NCBI GenBank assembly: GCA_024281055.1
Contig: JAMXLF010000049.1
Coordinates: forward strand, 1 to 50,195
Direction of reading: 5' to 3'
DNA: 50,195 bases
From: Geobacteraceae bacterium
GTDB lineage: Bacteria > Desulfobacterota > Desulfuromonadia > Geobacterales > Geobacteraceae
In this document: positions 9,733 through 18,974 of the stretch, in pieces
How the letters are laid out: every line of letters starts with the position of its first letter
Numbering within the stretch: the stretch's first letter is position 1
Notes under the pieces: generated by a model
What the model was told of the DNA's origin: nothing
Databases searched by the model: none
The model's input: only the letters and a program-made list of their open reading frames with translations
Position numbers and translations under genes: made by a program

Positions 9733-10257
9733 ATGCGGCGGGCGTTGTTAATGGCGACCCTTGTCTGGTTCTGTTGTGTCGGAACCGGTCTTGTCCATGC
9801 TGATGGCATATCAAGACACGATACGATGACCACCCGTCACCGCCATGTGATAATTGTCGATGTCCGAACCGCCGAGAATCTGCACCTCCGACAACATGTC
9901 TGTCCACGCCTGACACAACTCATAATGAATTACATCAACACAAAGTTCTCTGGCAGATACATTTCTGAAAAATCAACCACGGATTCCGATGCACTCTACC
10001 TGTATGTCTTAATTTCCCGCTATGACAATGGTAACCCTTTCCCGGGCGTGGTTGTTCCGGGGGCACTCCGCATGAACGGAGAAGTTACCCTCTTAGACGC
10101 CAATATGAATAAGCTCGCAGAATTCAAGGTGTCCAAGACATCGGATCGCAGCGACTCAGATCGTAGCGACTCATCTGACAGACCACCGACCATCGAAGAA
10201 CTCGAACCTGAATTTGTGCAAGAGGTGGTTAAAGGAATCTTTCAACAAGGGGCGTAG
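9733..10257 (+). CDS. Small exported protein of unknown function
   Basis: 174 residues beginning with a clear Sec signal peptide: MRRA, a hydrophobic stretch LLMATLVWFCCVG, then cleavage likely after VHA. The mature part has alternating hydrophobic strands, a PFPGVVVPGAL segment, NGEVTLLDANMNKLAEFKVSK, and a Ser/Asp-rich stretch (SDRSDSDRSDSSDR). The central beta-rich segment resembles DUF4410-type periplasmic proteins, but this is only an impression. No lipobox is present. AGGAGA before ATG 9733 fixes the start. The upstream 228-base gap is AT-rich (9540-9620) and probably holds the promoter, though I cannot pick out clear hexamers. Confidence 0.75.
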   Translation: MRRALLMATLVWFCCVGTGLVHADGISRHDTMTTRHRHVIIVDVRTAENLHLRQHVCPRLTQLIMNYINTKFSGRYISEKSTTDSDALYLYVLISRYDNGNPFPGVVVPGALRMNGEVTLLDANMNKLAEFKVSKTSDRSDSDRSDSSDRPPTIEELEPEFVQEVVKGIFQQGA

Positions 10258-10334
10258 CTCCGGTAGCTACCAACACCCCGATGATAGTACTCTGCGCTCC
10301 GATTATGACGCTTCACACCCTTCTGGTTCCCCGC

Positions 10335-10363
10335 TTGACAAGCAACCATTAAAGCCGAATAAT
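10335..10363 (+). promoter_or_regulatory. Predicted sigma-70 promoter of the Kelch gene
   Basis: TTGACA (10335-10340), a 17-base spacer and AATAAT (10358-10363) lie about 125 bases before the likely start codon. Confidence 0.5.
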
Positions 10364-10487
10364 AATTAATAAGCTATATACCCGGGAGCGTGCATTCTCT
10401 CGCCAGCTCCGCCATTGACGCCGCCATCCATCGCTCCTGGAAGCATCGTTGGACAACCAGACTGTACTCGACCCTACAAGAAGGCTG

Positions 10488-11909
10488 ATGATGAGGATGC
10501 CTTTCCTGCTCGGTTTGACGCTGTCATTCTCTCTGTACGGCCTGATTGCGGTGATGGGTCCCGGCGCAGCCCACGGCGCCGGCTGGAGTGTCACGGCAAG
10601 CATGGCCGTGGCCCGCAGCAATCATACGGCAACGCTTCTTCCCAACGGGAAAGTGCTGGTGGCGGGAGGAATCGACAACACTACTCCCCTCGCAAGCGCC
10701 GAATTGTATGATCCGGCATCCTCCACGTGGAGCAGGACGGCAGACATGGCCACTCCGCGACACAGTCATACGGCGACGCTCCTCACCAATGGAAAAGTGC
10801 TGGTTGCGGGCGGCTACTCCAATGAATATCTGACCAGTGCGACGTTGTACGACCCTGCCACCAACACCTGGAGCAGTGCAGGAAGTATGGCCTTTGCACG
10901 CGCAAGCCACACGGCGACCCTGCTTCCGAACGGGAAAGTCCTGGTGACCGGTGGCTACACGACGAGCGGGTATCTGGCCAGCACCTAACTGTACGACCCG
11001 GCAACGAACAGCTGGACCACAGCCGGGAGCATGGCAACGGGCCGCGTCGAGCACACGGCGACACTGCTCCGGAACGGAACCGTTCTCGTGGTCGGAGGAG
11101 ATAGCGTTTCAACCGCCGAGAATTACGATCCGGCGACGGGGAGGTGGAGCAGCGCCGGAAGCATGGCAAGCTCACGTTCACGACACTCCGCCACGCTGCT
11201 GCCGGACGGTAAGGTCATGGTGGCGGGAGGTATCCAGCTGGCAACAGTCGAGGTGTGCGACCCGGCCAGCGGCACATGGAGCAGCGCAGCAAGCATGGAC
11301 TACAGCCGCTGGGATCATACGGCGACCACGCTGCCCGACGGGAGGATCCTGGTAGCCGGCGGCATAAGCGGCGGCAACTCCTCTGCCGCGCTCCGCTACG
11401 ACCCGGGTACCGACAGCTGGAACGGCGGGGGGTACATGGCCACAGCCCGGCACGGGCACACGGCAACGCTCCTTGCCAACGGAAAAGTCCTCATTGCGGG
11501 CGGCACCGCCGATTACGTCACATCGCTGGCGAGCGCCGAGCTGTACGACTCGGCGACCAATACCTGGCGACCCGCGGCGAGCATGTCGGAGACCCGTTCA
11601 GCCCATACGGCAACGTTGCTCTCCGAAGGAAATGTCGTCCTGGCGGGAGGGTTCACTGGTTCCGATGCCATTGCCACTGCCAGCGCCAACCTGTACAACC
11701 CGACATTCAATTTCTGGTATGCATATTTTATGAACATGGGTTTCGCGCGTGTGTATCACACCGCGACGCTCTTGCCCGGAGACAAGGTGCTGGTGGCAGG
11801 GGGCCTCGACAACTATGCTCCCCTTACCGATGCGGAGATGTTCGATCGGGCGTCGGCTTCCTGGAACTTTGCGGGGACTCAGTTAGCGCGGTTAGTCAAT
11901 GCTTCATAG
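10488..11909 (+). pseudogene. Secreted Kelch-repeat protein interrupted by one nonsense codon
   Basis: The frame encodes a signal peptide (MMRMPFLLGLTLSFSLYGLI..., cut after AHG) and then nine Kelch-type blades of about 49 residues, each carrying a variant of HTATLLPNGKVLVAGG followed by LYDPATNTW. A single in-frame TAA at 10986-10988 replaces the Glu codon expected in 'ASAELYDP' (the reading is AST-stop-LYDP). The frame continues unbroken to the stop at 11907-11909. The most likely change is GAA to TAA. A truncated product of about 166 residues with three blades would be made; a full six- or seven-blade propeller would not. AAGAAGG precedes the ATG cluster at 10488/10491. The target is unknown; the protein would act in the periplasm or outside the cell. 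Confidence 0.85.
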
Positions 11910-11931
11910 AGATGGGACGCTCTCGGCATTG

Positions 11932-12258
11932 TCAGCTTGCTTTAGCTGTTTTAGTTGGAACGAGGTGAACTTCGAGCTTGCAGCCGACCGCCTGAGCATA
12001 TTTTTTCAAGGTCGCAATGGTCGGCGAGTGCCTCTGGTCCGAAAGCGCCGTCTCCAGCCGGGTCACGGCGGGCGGCTTCGTTCCCATCTTTTCCGCCACT
12101 TCCGCCTGAGTCAAACCAGCCTGCTGTCTCGCGAGCAGGAGTTCACGCAGAAGAGTGAACTCCATTTCCAGTTCCTCATATGCCGCTTTGAATTCCGGCT
12201 GCCGTTCCCATTCATCCACCATCTGGCGGTGCGTTTTCGTGGGTGCTTTTCTGGTCAT
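11932..12258 (-). CDS. XRE-family antitoxin (HigA-like)
   Basis: A 108-residue protein with a helix-turn-helix in its C-terminal half (ARQQAGLTQAEVAEKMGTKPPAVTRLE), preceded by a helical stretch. It would neutralise the toxin encoded just upstream and repress the operon by binding the palindrome at 12590-12607. Its start overlaps the toxin stop by 4 bases, giving toxin-first order as in HigBA systems. It is separated from the Kelch pseudogene by about 20 bases, convergently. Confidence 0.88.
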   Translation of the reverse strand: MTRKAPTKTHRQMVDEWERQPEFKAAYEELEMEFTLLRELLLARQQAGLTQAEVAEKMGTKPPAVTRLETALSDQRHSPTIATLKKYAQAVGCKLEVHLVPTKTAKAS

Positions 12259-12581
12259 GTTCCTGATACCTCCTTCTGCCGGCGGCGGGCAATGTCAAGC
12301 TCCCGCTTCGGCGTTTCCTGCGTCTTCTTGATGAACGAGTGGAGCATGATGATCCTCTTGCCCACCTTCATGCAATAGAACACCCGTGCAATTCCCTCGC
12401 GTCCTCTTGGCCGAAGTTCGAACAACCCTCCTCCCATTGCCCGCGAATGGGGCATGCGGAGATCGAGACCAAACTCTTCGAGCAGCTCGGTCAGCCGGGT
12501 ATAGGATGCTCGAATGTCAGCTGGCAAGGCATCAATTTCGAGCCGGACCTCTTCACTGTAGTAATCGATAGTCCACGGCAT
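12255..12581 (-). CDS. RelE/HigB-superfamily toxin (phage-derived Gp49-like)
   Basis: A 108-residue protein of the Gp49-like/HigB group. Features are YYSEEVRLEIDALPADIRASY, MPHSRAMGGGLFELRPRGREGIARVFY and VGKRIIMLHSFIKKTQETP, the last two being the conserved beta-sheet core with Arg and Lys residues of RelE-type mRNA interferases. The final KRELDIARRR helix is also typical. Probable activity is ribosome-dependent mRNA cleavage; this is by family and not shown. It is first in a two-gene operon with the antitoxin. Confidence 0.9.
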   Translation of the reverse strand: MPWTIDYYSEEVRLEIDALPADIRASYTRLTELLEEFGLDLRMPHSRAMGGGLFELRPRGREGIARVFYCMKVGKRIIMLHSFIKKTQETPKRELDIARRRQKEVSGT

Positions 12582-12587
12582 AAGTAT

Positions 12588-12616
12588 CTCATAACATATT
12601 TGTTATGTTTTTTCAA
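12588..12616 (-). promoter_or_regulatory. Promoter and operator of the toxin-antitoxin operon
   Basis: On the minus strand TTGAAA (12616-12611), a 17-base spacer and TATGAG (12593-12588) lie just before the toxin start. The perfect inverted repeat CATAACA-TATT-TGTTATG (12590-12607) covers the spacer and the -10, an arrangement expected for autorepression by the XRE antitoxin. Confidence 0.6.
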
Positions 12617-12632
12617 GAAGCAAAACCGACCG

Positions 12633-14201
12633 TTAGTTATCAAGCAGTCTTAGCAGCGCCGGGTAATCAACCTTGGCGTTATGCCGCTTGTCGAGGGGGA
12701 TGTGCCCGACAACCCGCACCTCGTCAATGCGGGCCCAAGAAAGCGCCGCCAGCAGCTCCGCTTCGGGGATCTCCACGCCCCTGGCCGGTTCGACGACGAT
12801 GACGCGTTTTCCCCTGCGCCGCACCAGTGCCGCCCTGCGCACCGCCGGATGCCCCAACGCCGCGCACTCGACCGCAAAGGGATACAGTGTTCCCCTCTCG
12901 TCGTCGATGACCGCGGACGACCTCCCCATGAGCCAGAGGCGGCCCAGGGCGTCGAAATAGCCGCTGTCCCCCGTGCGATGCCAGATCTCCCCGTCGACCC
13001 GCACTTTTGTCTCCTGGTCGCCGATATGATTGACGTACCCCTTCAGCACGTGGCCGCCGCTGACGACGATCTCTCCCGTTTCGCCGTCCGGGAGGCGCAG
13101 CCGCTCGAACTCCCCCGTCCCGAAAGGTCCGAGGGGTTTCCCCCACTGCGAGCCGATGATCCTGACCCGAATCTCGGCAACCGGCGTGCCCGCGAGCAAT
13201 CCCCCTCCCGTGCTCATTCTGGTCACGTCCGTTTCCGTCACCTCGCGCCATTTCAGCGTTGCAATCGGCTCCGCCTCCGTGGAACCGAATACCGCCACGA
13301 TGTCCGCCTCCGGAAAGACTTCCGCGAACCGCTTAAGGGAGCGGGGAAACACCGGCCCGCCGCCGGTAAAAACGGCAGCAAACCCGTCGATCCTCCGCCC
13401 CGCCTCTGCGCACCCGTCGCAGAGACGCTCCAGGAGCGCGGGGGAAGCCGTGGTCCGCGTCGGCCGGAGCCGGTCGATCTGGCGCAGAACCGGGGCAGGG
13501 TCGATTGACCCGGGCCGGCGCAGGTCCGCGTCCGGGATGATCGAAGTGACCCCGGAGGCCAGGTTCGCCAGGACGAAAACGGGAAGCGTGGTCAGGTCGA
13601 TTTGCCCCGGGGCCAGGGACACGGCCTTCTCCAGCACCCGGTACTGTTCGAGCAGAAAGCCGTGGCTGCGGACCACCCCCTTGGGAAGGCCGGTGCTGCC
13701 GCTCGTGAAGGTGATCAGCGCCGGCGCGTCTTCGGAGCAAGGGGAGATGTCCCGTTCCGGAGGCAGGTCCGCCGGGAGTCGCCACGGGACGGCCCCGGGG
13801 ATGAAGCCCGTGGCAAACCGGTGCGGGATGCGCCGCAGCGCGGGAGACACGAGCCGAAGAAGATGGGCCTTCGGCGAAGCGATGAGTCCCTGCGGCGGCA
13901 CGAGGGAGCAGCAGCGCTCCAGGTGGTCCCTGCCGGCGGACGGGTCGACGATCATGGCGGTGATTCCCCGGCGAAAGAGCGAGAGGAGTACGATGTAGAG
14001 ATCGATGGACAGGGGCTGGAAGACCAGGACCGTCTCGCCGGCCAGAAGTCCGTTTGTCCGCAGAAACGCTGCCCCCCTGGCCGTGGCCTCCTCCAGCCCG
14101 GCGAACGTCACGGTCCGGTCCCTGCCGCCACGGGACTCGATGATCGCCGCTGCTTCCGGACGTTCGCGCGCCCGCTGCTGCAGGAACTCCACGATGTTCA
14201 C
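12633..14201 (-). CDS. OleC-like adenylating ligase (beta-lactone synthetase family)
   Basis: A 522-residue ANL-superfamily enzyme. The P-loop is FTSGSTGLPKGV (165-176), FGSTEAEP is the A5 motif, RTGDSGYF is A7, and the C-terminal catalytic lysine lies in RHNAKVDYP (K510). The RHNAK ending and the DLTTLPVF...GVTSIIPDADLRRP segment resemble OleC, which converts beta-hydroxy acids to beta-lactones in olefin synthesis, more than ordinary acyl-CoA ligases. The start is GTG at 14201, overlapping the stop of the GNAT gene (GTGA). It is the last gene of the seven-gene minus operon. The true substrate is unknown; acyl-CoA or acyl-AMP synthesis is the alternative. Confidence 0.8.
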   Translation of the reverse strand: MNIVEFLQQRARERPEAAAIIESRGGRDRTVTFAGLEEATARGAAFLRTNGLLAGETVLVFQPLSIDLYIVLLSLFRRGITAMIVDPSAGRDHLERCCSLVPPQGLIASPKAHLLRLVSPALRRIPHRFATGFIPGAVPWRLPADLPPERDISPCSEDAPALITFTSGSTGLPKGVVRSHGFLLEQYRVLEKAVSLAPGQIDLTTLPVFVLANLASGVTSIIPDADLRRPGSIDPAPVLRQIDRLRPTRTTASPALLERLCDGCAEAGRRIDGFAAVFTGGGPVFPRSLKRFAEVFPEADIVAVFGSTEAEPIATLKWREVTETDVTRMSTGGGLLAGTPVAEIRVRIIGSQWGKPLGPFGTGEFERLRLPDGETGEIVVSGGHVLKGYVNHIGDQETKVRVDGEIWHRTGDSGYFDALGRLWLMGRSSAVIDDERGTLYPFAVECAALGHPAVRRAALVRRRGKRVIVVEPARGVEIPEAELLAALSWARIDEVRVVGHIPLDKRHNAKVDYPALLRLLDN

Positions 14202-15190
14202 GGCAATCTCCGCGCAAAGATCGCGTACTCCCGCATCTCGACGCCATGGTGGCCGCTGAGAATGCGGGAGCGGTTGTCCTCGTGGATGAGGGCGTGGATG
14301 GAGCGGCGGAAGCCTCTCCCTCGGGCCTGCTCCGTGAGTCTCGCCAGTAAAAGTGCCCCGATCCCTTTCCCGTTCCAGGCGGGGAGCACCGCGATCGACT
14401 TGAAGATCACCGTGTCGGCCGGCTCCCCCCGCCGTACCCGCAGCATGTCGGGCACGGCAAAGAGGAACCCGACCGGCATGCCTTCCCGCTCGGCAAAACA
14501 GACCAGCTCGGGCACGATGAACGGCCGCAGCGGGGAATACATCGCCAGGAATTCGCTCCGGTCGATGGCGGTGTACAGAAAGTTGTTCCGGAAACAGGCC
14601 ACGGAGAGCTCGTAGAGCCGTTCGAGCTCCCCCTCGAATTCATCCGGGTTCAGCGACCGAAAGGTTACGCCCGTGTCCCGTCTATTCCCCTCCAACGCCG
14701 TTCCGGCAACCGTCCATCCCAGGTCCGGGTCCAGGTTCGAGTAGTAGCGGGCAAGGGGCGAAAAACCGGCCGCCGCGAAGTGCCGGGGATAGTCGTCGGG
14801 ATTGTCCGGCTCCAGGAAGAACGGCGGCTCCGTCCCGCGCCGGGTCACAAACCGGTAGCGGCGCCAGGTGTTTCCGTCCATGGGGCCGATGGCGAGCGTA
14901 CACCCCTGGTCGGCCAGCACCCGGCAGGCGTGTGCCAGCAGGAGGGCGCCGGTGGTCGCATCCCGCGCCTCATAATGGCCGACCAGGCCGACCCGCTCGC
15001 CGGGACAGGGCGGCGTGGCGTGCCACCAGACGGAACAGCGGCCGGCGAGCATGCCGCTTGTGTCCAGTGCAGCAAAGTGGGCATCGGGTGCATGGAGGGT
15101 GAACTCCCTCCTTCCAAGCGGCGCAACACCTCCCCGCGCGCCGAGGGCCTCGAGCTCTTCGATGGATGCGACCTTCACGATCTCCGGCAT
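14198..15190 (-). CDS. Tandem GNAT-fold N-acetyltransferase-like protein
   Basis: 330 residues with two GNAT-like halves. The N-terminal half has HYEARDATTGALLLAHACRV and IGPMDGNTWRRYRF, a segment typical of two-domain GNAT proteins of unknown function. The C-terminal half has the acetyl-CoA loop VLPAWNGKGIGALLLARL followed by HALIHEDNRSR. It could acylate an amine or carry an acyl or aminoacyl group onto the operon's product, but no substrate can be read from sequence. AAGGTGG before ATG 15190 sets the start; a longer upstream open frame runs through a palindromic repeat and is rejected. It overlaps the OleC-like gene by 4 bases. Confidence 0.82.
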   Translation of the reverse strand: MPEIVKVASIEELEALGARGGVAPLGRREFTLHAPDAHFAALDTSGMLAGRCSVWWHATPPCPGERVGLVGHYEARDATTGALLLAHACRVLADQGCTLAIGPMDGNTWRRYRFVTRRGTEPPFFLEPDNPDDYPRHFAAAGFSPLARYYSNLDPDLGWTVAGTALEGNRRDTGVTFRSLNPDEFEGELERLYELSVACFRNNFLYTAIDRSEFLAMYSPLRPFIVPELVCFAEREGMPVGFLFAVPDMLRVRRGEPADTVIFKSIAVLPAWNGKGIGALLLARLTEQARGRGFRRSIHALIHEDNRSRILSGHHGVEMREYAIFARRLP

Positions 15191-15235
15191 GTTTCCACCT
15201 TCTCTTCGGCAGACAGCCGAACCGCCCCCCTCCTT

Positions 15236-15296
15236 CCTCCCCCCGCCGGGGGGAGAACACTTCGCCCTCCCACAGCGGGGGAGGGTGGGGTGGGGG
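15236..15296. repeat. C-rich/G-rich palindromic repeat between the UbiA and GNAT genes
   Basis: CCTCCCCCCGCCGGGGGGAG is followed by CCCTCCCACAGCGGGGGAGGG and a GGGTGGGGTGGGGG run. It resembles the CCCTCACCC/CTCTCCC element seen at 3698 and 43615. It provides the only sizeable gap (106 bases) in the seven-gene operon and could lower expression of the last two genes. Confidence 0.6.
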
Positions 15297-16208
15297 CTAT
15301 CTACCCAGATATCTGACAAGCAGGGGGATCACCCCAAGGCTCAGATACATGGCAAGCGTCCAGAGTCCGGAAAAGTTCTCGATCTGTTTTCCCCTGCCCG
15401 GCGACGGTGCGCGTCCGAAGGAGCGGGCAAGGCACGACGCCGCAAGCAGCAGGACGGCGAGGAGCAGGGTTACGGGGACCCCGAAGCCCACCAGGCGGGC
15501 CCCCTGCGAGACGCAGAGGGCAGTGAGAAACATGACCCCCACCCACACCGCCAGTGCCCTTCCCCTCCCCCAGAGCCAGGAGTAGGTTTCCACCCCCTCC
15601 TCCTCGTCCTCGGGGGCCCGGATCTTTCGGCCGATCTCGATGACGATGCCGTTCAGGTAACTGGCCACGAGGAACCAACCGAGCCCCCGCGGCGGACCTG
15701 AGCCGGCCGGCAGCCAGTCGCAGGCGGTGGCGTAAATGTCGAAGATCGGCATGACCAGCATGTGGGAGAGCATGTAGGCAACGGGCCTCCCCCTCAGCCA
15801 CCGCCGGACGAAGAACTCCTTGCCCATGAGGGCGAGGTATGCCCAGGCGACGATGAGCAGCAGCGCCTGCATCGGCCGGAGCCAGAGGGAACCCGCCAGC
15901 TGGATGGCTGCCGCGCCGACTCCCACCCAGCCCAGCTCCCGCAAGGTGATCAACCCGCGGGGAACCGGCCGATACGGCCGGAAACGGGCGTCTTCCTCCG
16001 CATCCTTGAATTCGTCCGCGATGCGAAGTTGCAGGAAGAAGAAAAAGGCGGTGACGAAGGCAACCAGGGCCGCCGCGGGCCGGAGCGTGCTGGCGCCCCT
16101 CAGCAGCGCCGAATAGCTCATGGCCGAAAGACTGAACGCGAGAATGAGCGGCCCGTGAGCACATACCGGGAAACGCTCCTTCTGGTAGATCCACCATCGG
16201 CTGGTCAT
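15297..16208 (-). CDS. UbiA-superfamily prenyltransferase
   Basis: Integral membrane enzyme of the family that transfers a prenyl chain from its diphosphate to an aromatic or polar acceptor. 303 residues with about eight or nine hydrophobic segments. The first Asp-rich motif is ADEFKDAEED (D65, D69, D73) followed by RPYRPVPRGLI, typical of the family. The second is an acidic cluster EIGRKIRAPEDEEEGVETY near residue 210. The acceptor cannot be read from sequence; quinone, heme O, chlorophyll and digeranylgeranylglyceryl phosphate enzymes all share these motifs. GGAGGG precedes ATG 16208. It lies 26 bases after the dikinase-like gene in the operon with HMG-CoA reductase and a polyprenol-kinase-like gene, which supports an isoprenoid substrate. 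Confidence 0.88.
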   Translation of the reverse strand: MTSRWWIYQKERFPVCAHGPLILAFSLSAMSYSALLRGASTLRPAAALVAFVTAFFFFLQLRIADEFKDAEEDARFRPYRPVPRGLITLRELGWVGVGAAAIQLAGSLWLRPMQALLLIVAWAYLALMGKEFFVRRWLRGRPVAYMLSHMLVMPIFDIYATACDWLPAGSGPPRGLGWFLVASYLNGIVIEIGRKIRAPEDEEEGVETYSWLWGRGRALAVWVGVMFLTALCVSQGARLVGFGVPVTLLLAVLLLAASCLARSFGRAPSPGRGKQIENFSGLWTLAMYLSLGVIPLLVRYLGR

Positions 16209-16234
16209 GGCTTCCCTCCGGGAAAAGAGCAGAC

Positions 16235-18964
16235 TCACACCCCGGCCTTGTGCAGTATCGTGATGAGCCCTTCGGCCCCGTTCAGGCGGACCCTGTCGCC
16301 GTCGCCCAGGATCTTCGTCGCGTTCTTCACCCCGACCACCGCGGGAATGCCCATTTCCCGGGCGACGATCGCCGAGTGGGAGAGGAGGCTCCCCTTTTCG
16401 ACGATCAGGCCGCTGATCGAGGGAAAAAGGACGATCCAGCCGGGATCGGTCTGCTGCGCCACCATTATTTCGCCGTTGAGCCTCACCTCGCTGTCCGGTT
16501 CCCTGACGATCCGCACCTCGTTCTCCACGATGCCCCGGCAGCAGCCGAGTCCCTTCAGCTGGCCCGCCTTTTCCACTTCCTCTTCTTCTCCCGCAAAGAC
16601 GTTGCGCCGGTAGACCTCCCCGTAGGTTTCGAGACGGTCGTCCGGGGTGGCCGCTGCGTAACGGGCGAACTCCTTGCGCCGGACCTTGGCCAGCGCCCCC
16701 AGGTCGGGACAGGTCGACGTCCCTTCGATGAAGGACCAGACCTCGTCGATCTGCAGGTAGAAGATGTCCTCCCGGTCCGCCAGGATCCCTTCCCCACGCC
16801 ATTTGTCCCCCAGTGCCCGCATGATCCTGCGCACCAGGTCATAGGCCTCGCTCCGGGCAAAGCGCTGGTTTTCCCGGTTCTTGACCGCTTTGCGGGTGTT
16901 CCCCAGGACCCACCGGTAGACGAGAAGCTTCGGCACGACGAGGAGACATCTCTTCCCCGTGAGCCGTTGCCGCACCGACTCTTCGGCCTGCTCGCGGATC
17001 TTCCGTTCGTGCGCGAAGCTGCTATCTGGATCGGGGACCCCGCTGCGGAGATAATTCTGGATGACGGAAACGCAGAAGGTGGGATCGTCCTTCACCGGGA
17101 CGGATTCCAGTTTCATCTCGTTGATGGAGCGGACGCCGTATTTCGCCAGATAAGCGGCGAACGCCGCGCCTATCCCGGCGAAGGCCGGGTCCTGCCTCAG
17201 AAGGAGGACAACCTCCCTGGGCGGATGCTCCAGAAAGGCCGCCTTCAACGCCGGGTCGGCGGCGATCTGCGCGGCCACCCGGAACAGTTCGGTGGTGACC
17301 TCGGTGCTCCTGATGCCCCCTTCGCCGCAGAGCAGGTCGTTGTGCAGGCTCCCGGTCGGGTCCAGCTGCCATTTCTCGGTCAGCCGCCGCAGAAGGCCAT
17401 AGAACACCATGGCTTCGAAATCGTTCAGGATCGGCGCCTTCCACTGCCAGAGCACCTCGTCCTCCAGCAGCCGGAAGGTTTCGAACAGCCGGGAGGCACT
17501 AAGCCCACTGAAATCACGGCCCGCGTACCGGGAGTACATATCGTCGAAATGGCGGTGAAAGGCGGCGATCCTCTTCTCCAAGGTAACATGGTTGACCAGC
17601 ATCCTCACGCCGACCCAGAGAAGTCGCGGGAAATGCACCAGGTACCGTTCGAAGGCGCTTTTCGGCTGCCCGTCCGGGTTGAATTCGCCGGTCACCTGCA
17701 CCCCCATCATCTGCTCCATGAAGGCCTTGTTGTACTTGTAGCCGGGCATCAGCGAAATGAGCCGGTACCAGTTGAGGAGGTTGTAGTAGACCCGGCCCTG
17801 GATGAGGCCGAGCATGTTCTCGAAGACGTACCGGCTCCTGAAGACGGTCTTCGCGTCCACTCCCATCATCTGGCAGAACTGGCAGTAGACCGCGAAGTAC
17901 GCCTTCCGGATGAAGGAGAAGGTCAACGGGGTGGTTACCCCGGCATAGCTTTCGACGATGTTGGAGTTGTCCCAGACCTTGTGATTGTCCCGCTCCGGCG
18001 CCGGGGCTTCCCCGAGGGTGGTGATGGGGCGGGCCTGGAGGAGATAGATGCGGCCGCCGGAGACGGCGAACTCGATATCCATCGGTCTCCCCGCGTCATC
18101 CTGGACCTTGCGGGCAAACGCGTGCAACTCCCGCAGCATCCGTTCATCGAGGGTCGGCTGGTACGACGTCTCCCCGGTCACGTCGACCTTTTCCGTGCCC
18201 CCCTCCGCCGCGAAGGCGACGCTCTGCCTCTTTTCCGCCAGCTCGCGGCTGACGCAGGCGCCACCCGCATCGAGCACATAGGTATCCGCGGTGAGGGTTC
18301 CGGCAACGAGCCCCTCGCCCAGCCCCCAGGTGCTGCAGACGAGCATCTCTTCCCGGTTGCCGGTGAGGGGATTCGCCGTAAAGATGACGCCCGCCACCTC
18401 GGGCTCGACCATCTGCTGCACGACCACGGCTATCTGGAGCGACCAGTAGGCCAGGCCGCTCTTCTGCCGGTAGAACACGGCCCGGTCGCCGAACAGGGAT
18501 GCCCAGCAGCCGCGGACGGCGTCCATGAACTGGCCGAAGCTCCGCACATTCAGAAAACTCTCCATCTGCCCGGCAAAGGAGAGATTGACGCTGTCCTCGT
18601 CGGCCGCCGACGAACGGACCGCCACCGGTCGGCGCCCGTTTTCGGAAACCCTTTCCCAGACGGCACGAAGAACGGCCGTGTCCTCTTCGGCAATGGCCAT
18701 GGTTTCCAGGTGCTTGCGGACCCGGGCAGCTTTTGCCGGGATTTCGGCAGCCTCCGTCGCGAGCAGCGTCAGCAGCTCCCCATCCCCCTCGCTCACGTGG
18801 CGCAGGAACAGGGTGCTGATGGTGGCCCACGGGGGCACGGGGACGCCGAGAGCTTTCAGGCGATGAAGCCCCAGCGCCTTTCCTCCCACGAGCGTGACAG
18901 CATCACTGCCGGAAGGGGGGGATTCGGTATCCCGGACGATATAGCTCGACTCGTTCTCGTTCAT
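16235..18964 (-). CDS. PEP/pyruvate-binding dikinase-like protein (rifampin-phosphotransferase-like)
   Basis: 909 residues. The N-terminal third is the PPDK-type ATP-grasp domain (VGGKALGLHRL near residue 26, AVRSSAADEDSVNLSFAGQ, GLGEGLVAG, DIEFAVSGGRIYLLQARP). A long helical middle domain (about 340-790) takes the place where rifampin phosphotransferases bind their drug. The C-terminal swivelling domain has TDPGWIVLFPSISGLIVEKG and the phosphohistidine in SLLSHSAIVARE (about H863). Such proteins move a phosphoryl group from ATP through His to an alcohol or to pyruvate. A role phosphorylating an operon intermediate is more likely than PEP synthase, given the divergent centre and the neighbours. 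AGGAA before ATG 18964 sets the start, 10 bases after the previous gene. Confidence 0.87.
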   Translation of the reverse strand: MNENESSYIVRDTESPPSGSDAVTLVGGKALGLHRLKALGVPVPPWATISTLFLRHVSEGDGELLTLLATEAAEIPAKAARVRKHLETMAIAEEDTAVLRAVWERVSENGRRPVAVRSSAADEDSVNLSFAGQMESFLNVRSFGQFMDAVRGCWASLFGDRAVFYRQKSGLAYWSLQIAVVVQQMVEPEVAGVIFTANPLTGNREEMLVCSTWGLGEGLVAGTLTADTYVLDAGGACVSRELAEKRQSVAFAAEGGTEKVDVTGETSYQPTLDERMLRELHAFARKVQDDAGRPMDIEFAVSGGRIYLLQARPITTLGEAPAPERDNHKVWDNSNIVESYAGVTTPLTFSFIRKAYFAVYCQFCQMMGVDAKTVFRSRYVFENMLGLIQGRVYYNLLNWYRLISLMPGYKYNKAFMEQMMGVQVTGEFNPDGQPKSAFERYLVHFPRLLWVGVRMLVNHVTLEKRIAAFHRHFDDMYSRYAGRDFSGLSASRLFETFRLLEDEVLWQWKAPILNDFEAMVFYGLLRRLTEKWQLDPTGSLHNDLLCGEGGIRSTEVTTELFRVAAQIAADPALKAAFLEHPPREVVLLLRQDPAFAGIGAAFAAYLAKYGVRSINEMKLESVPVKDDPTFCVSVIQNYLRSGVPDPDSSFAHERKIREQAEESVRQRLTGKRCLLVVPKLLVYRWVLGNTRKAVKNRENQRFARSEAYDLVRRIMRALGDKWRGEGILADREDIFYLQIDEVWSFIEGTSTCPDLGALAKVRRKEFARYAAATPDDRLETYGEVYRRNVFAGEEEEVEKAGQLKGLGCCRGIVENEVRIVREPDSEVRLNGEIMVAQQTDPGWIVLFPSISGLIVEKGSLLSHSAIVAREMGIPAVVGVKNATKILGDGDRVRLNGAEGLITILHKAGV

Positions 18965-18974
18965 GGTAGCGTTC

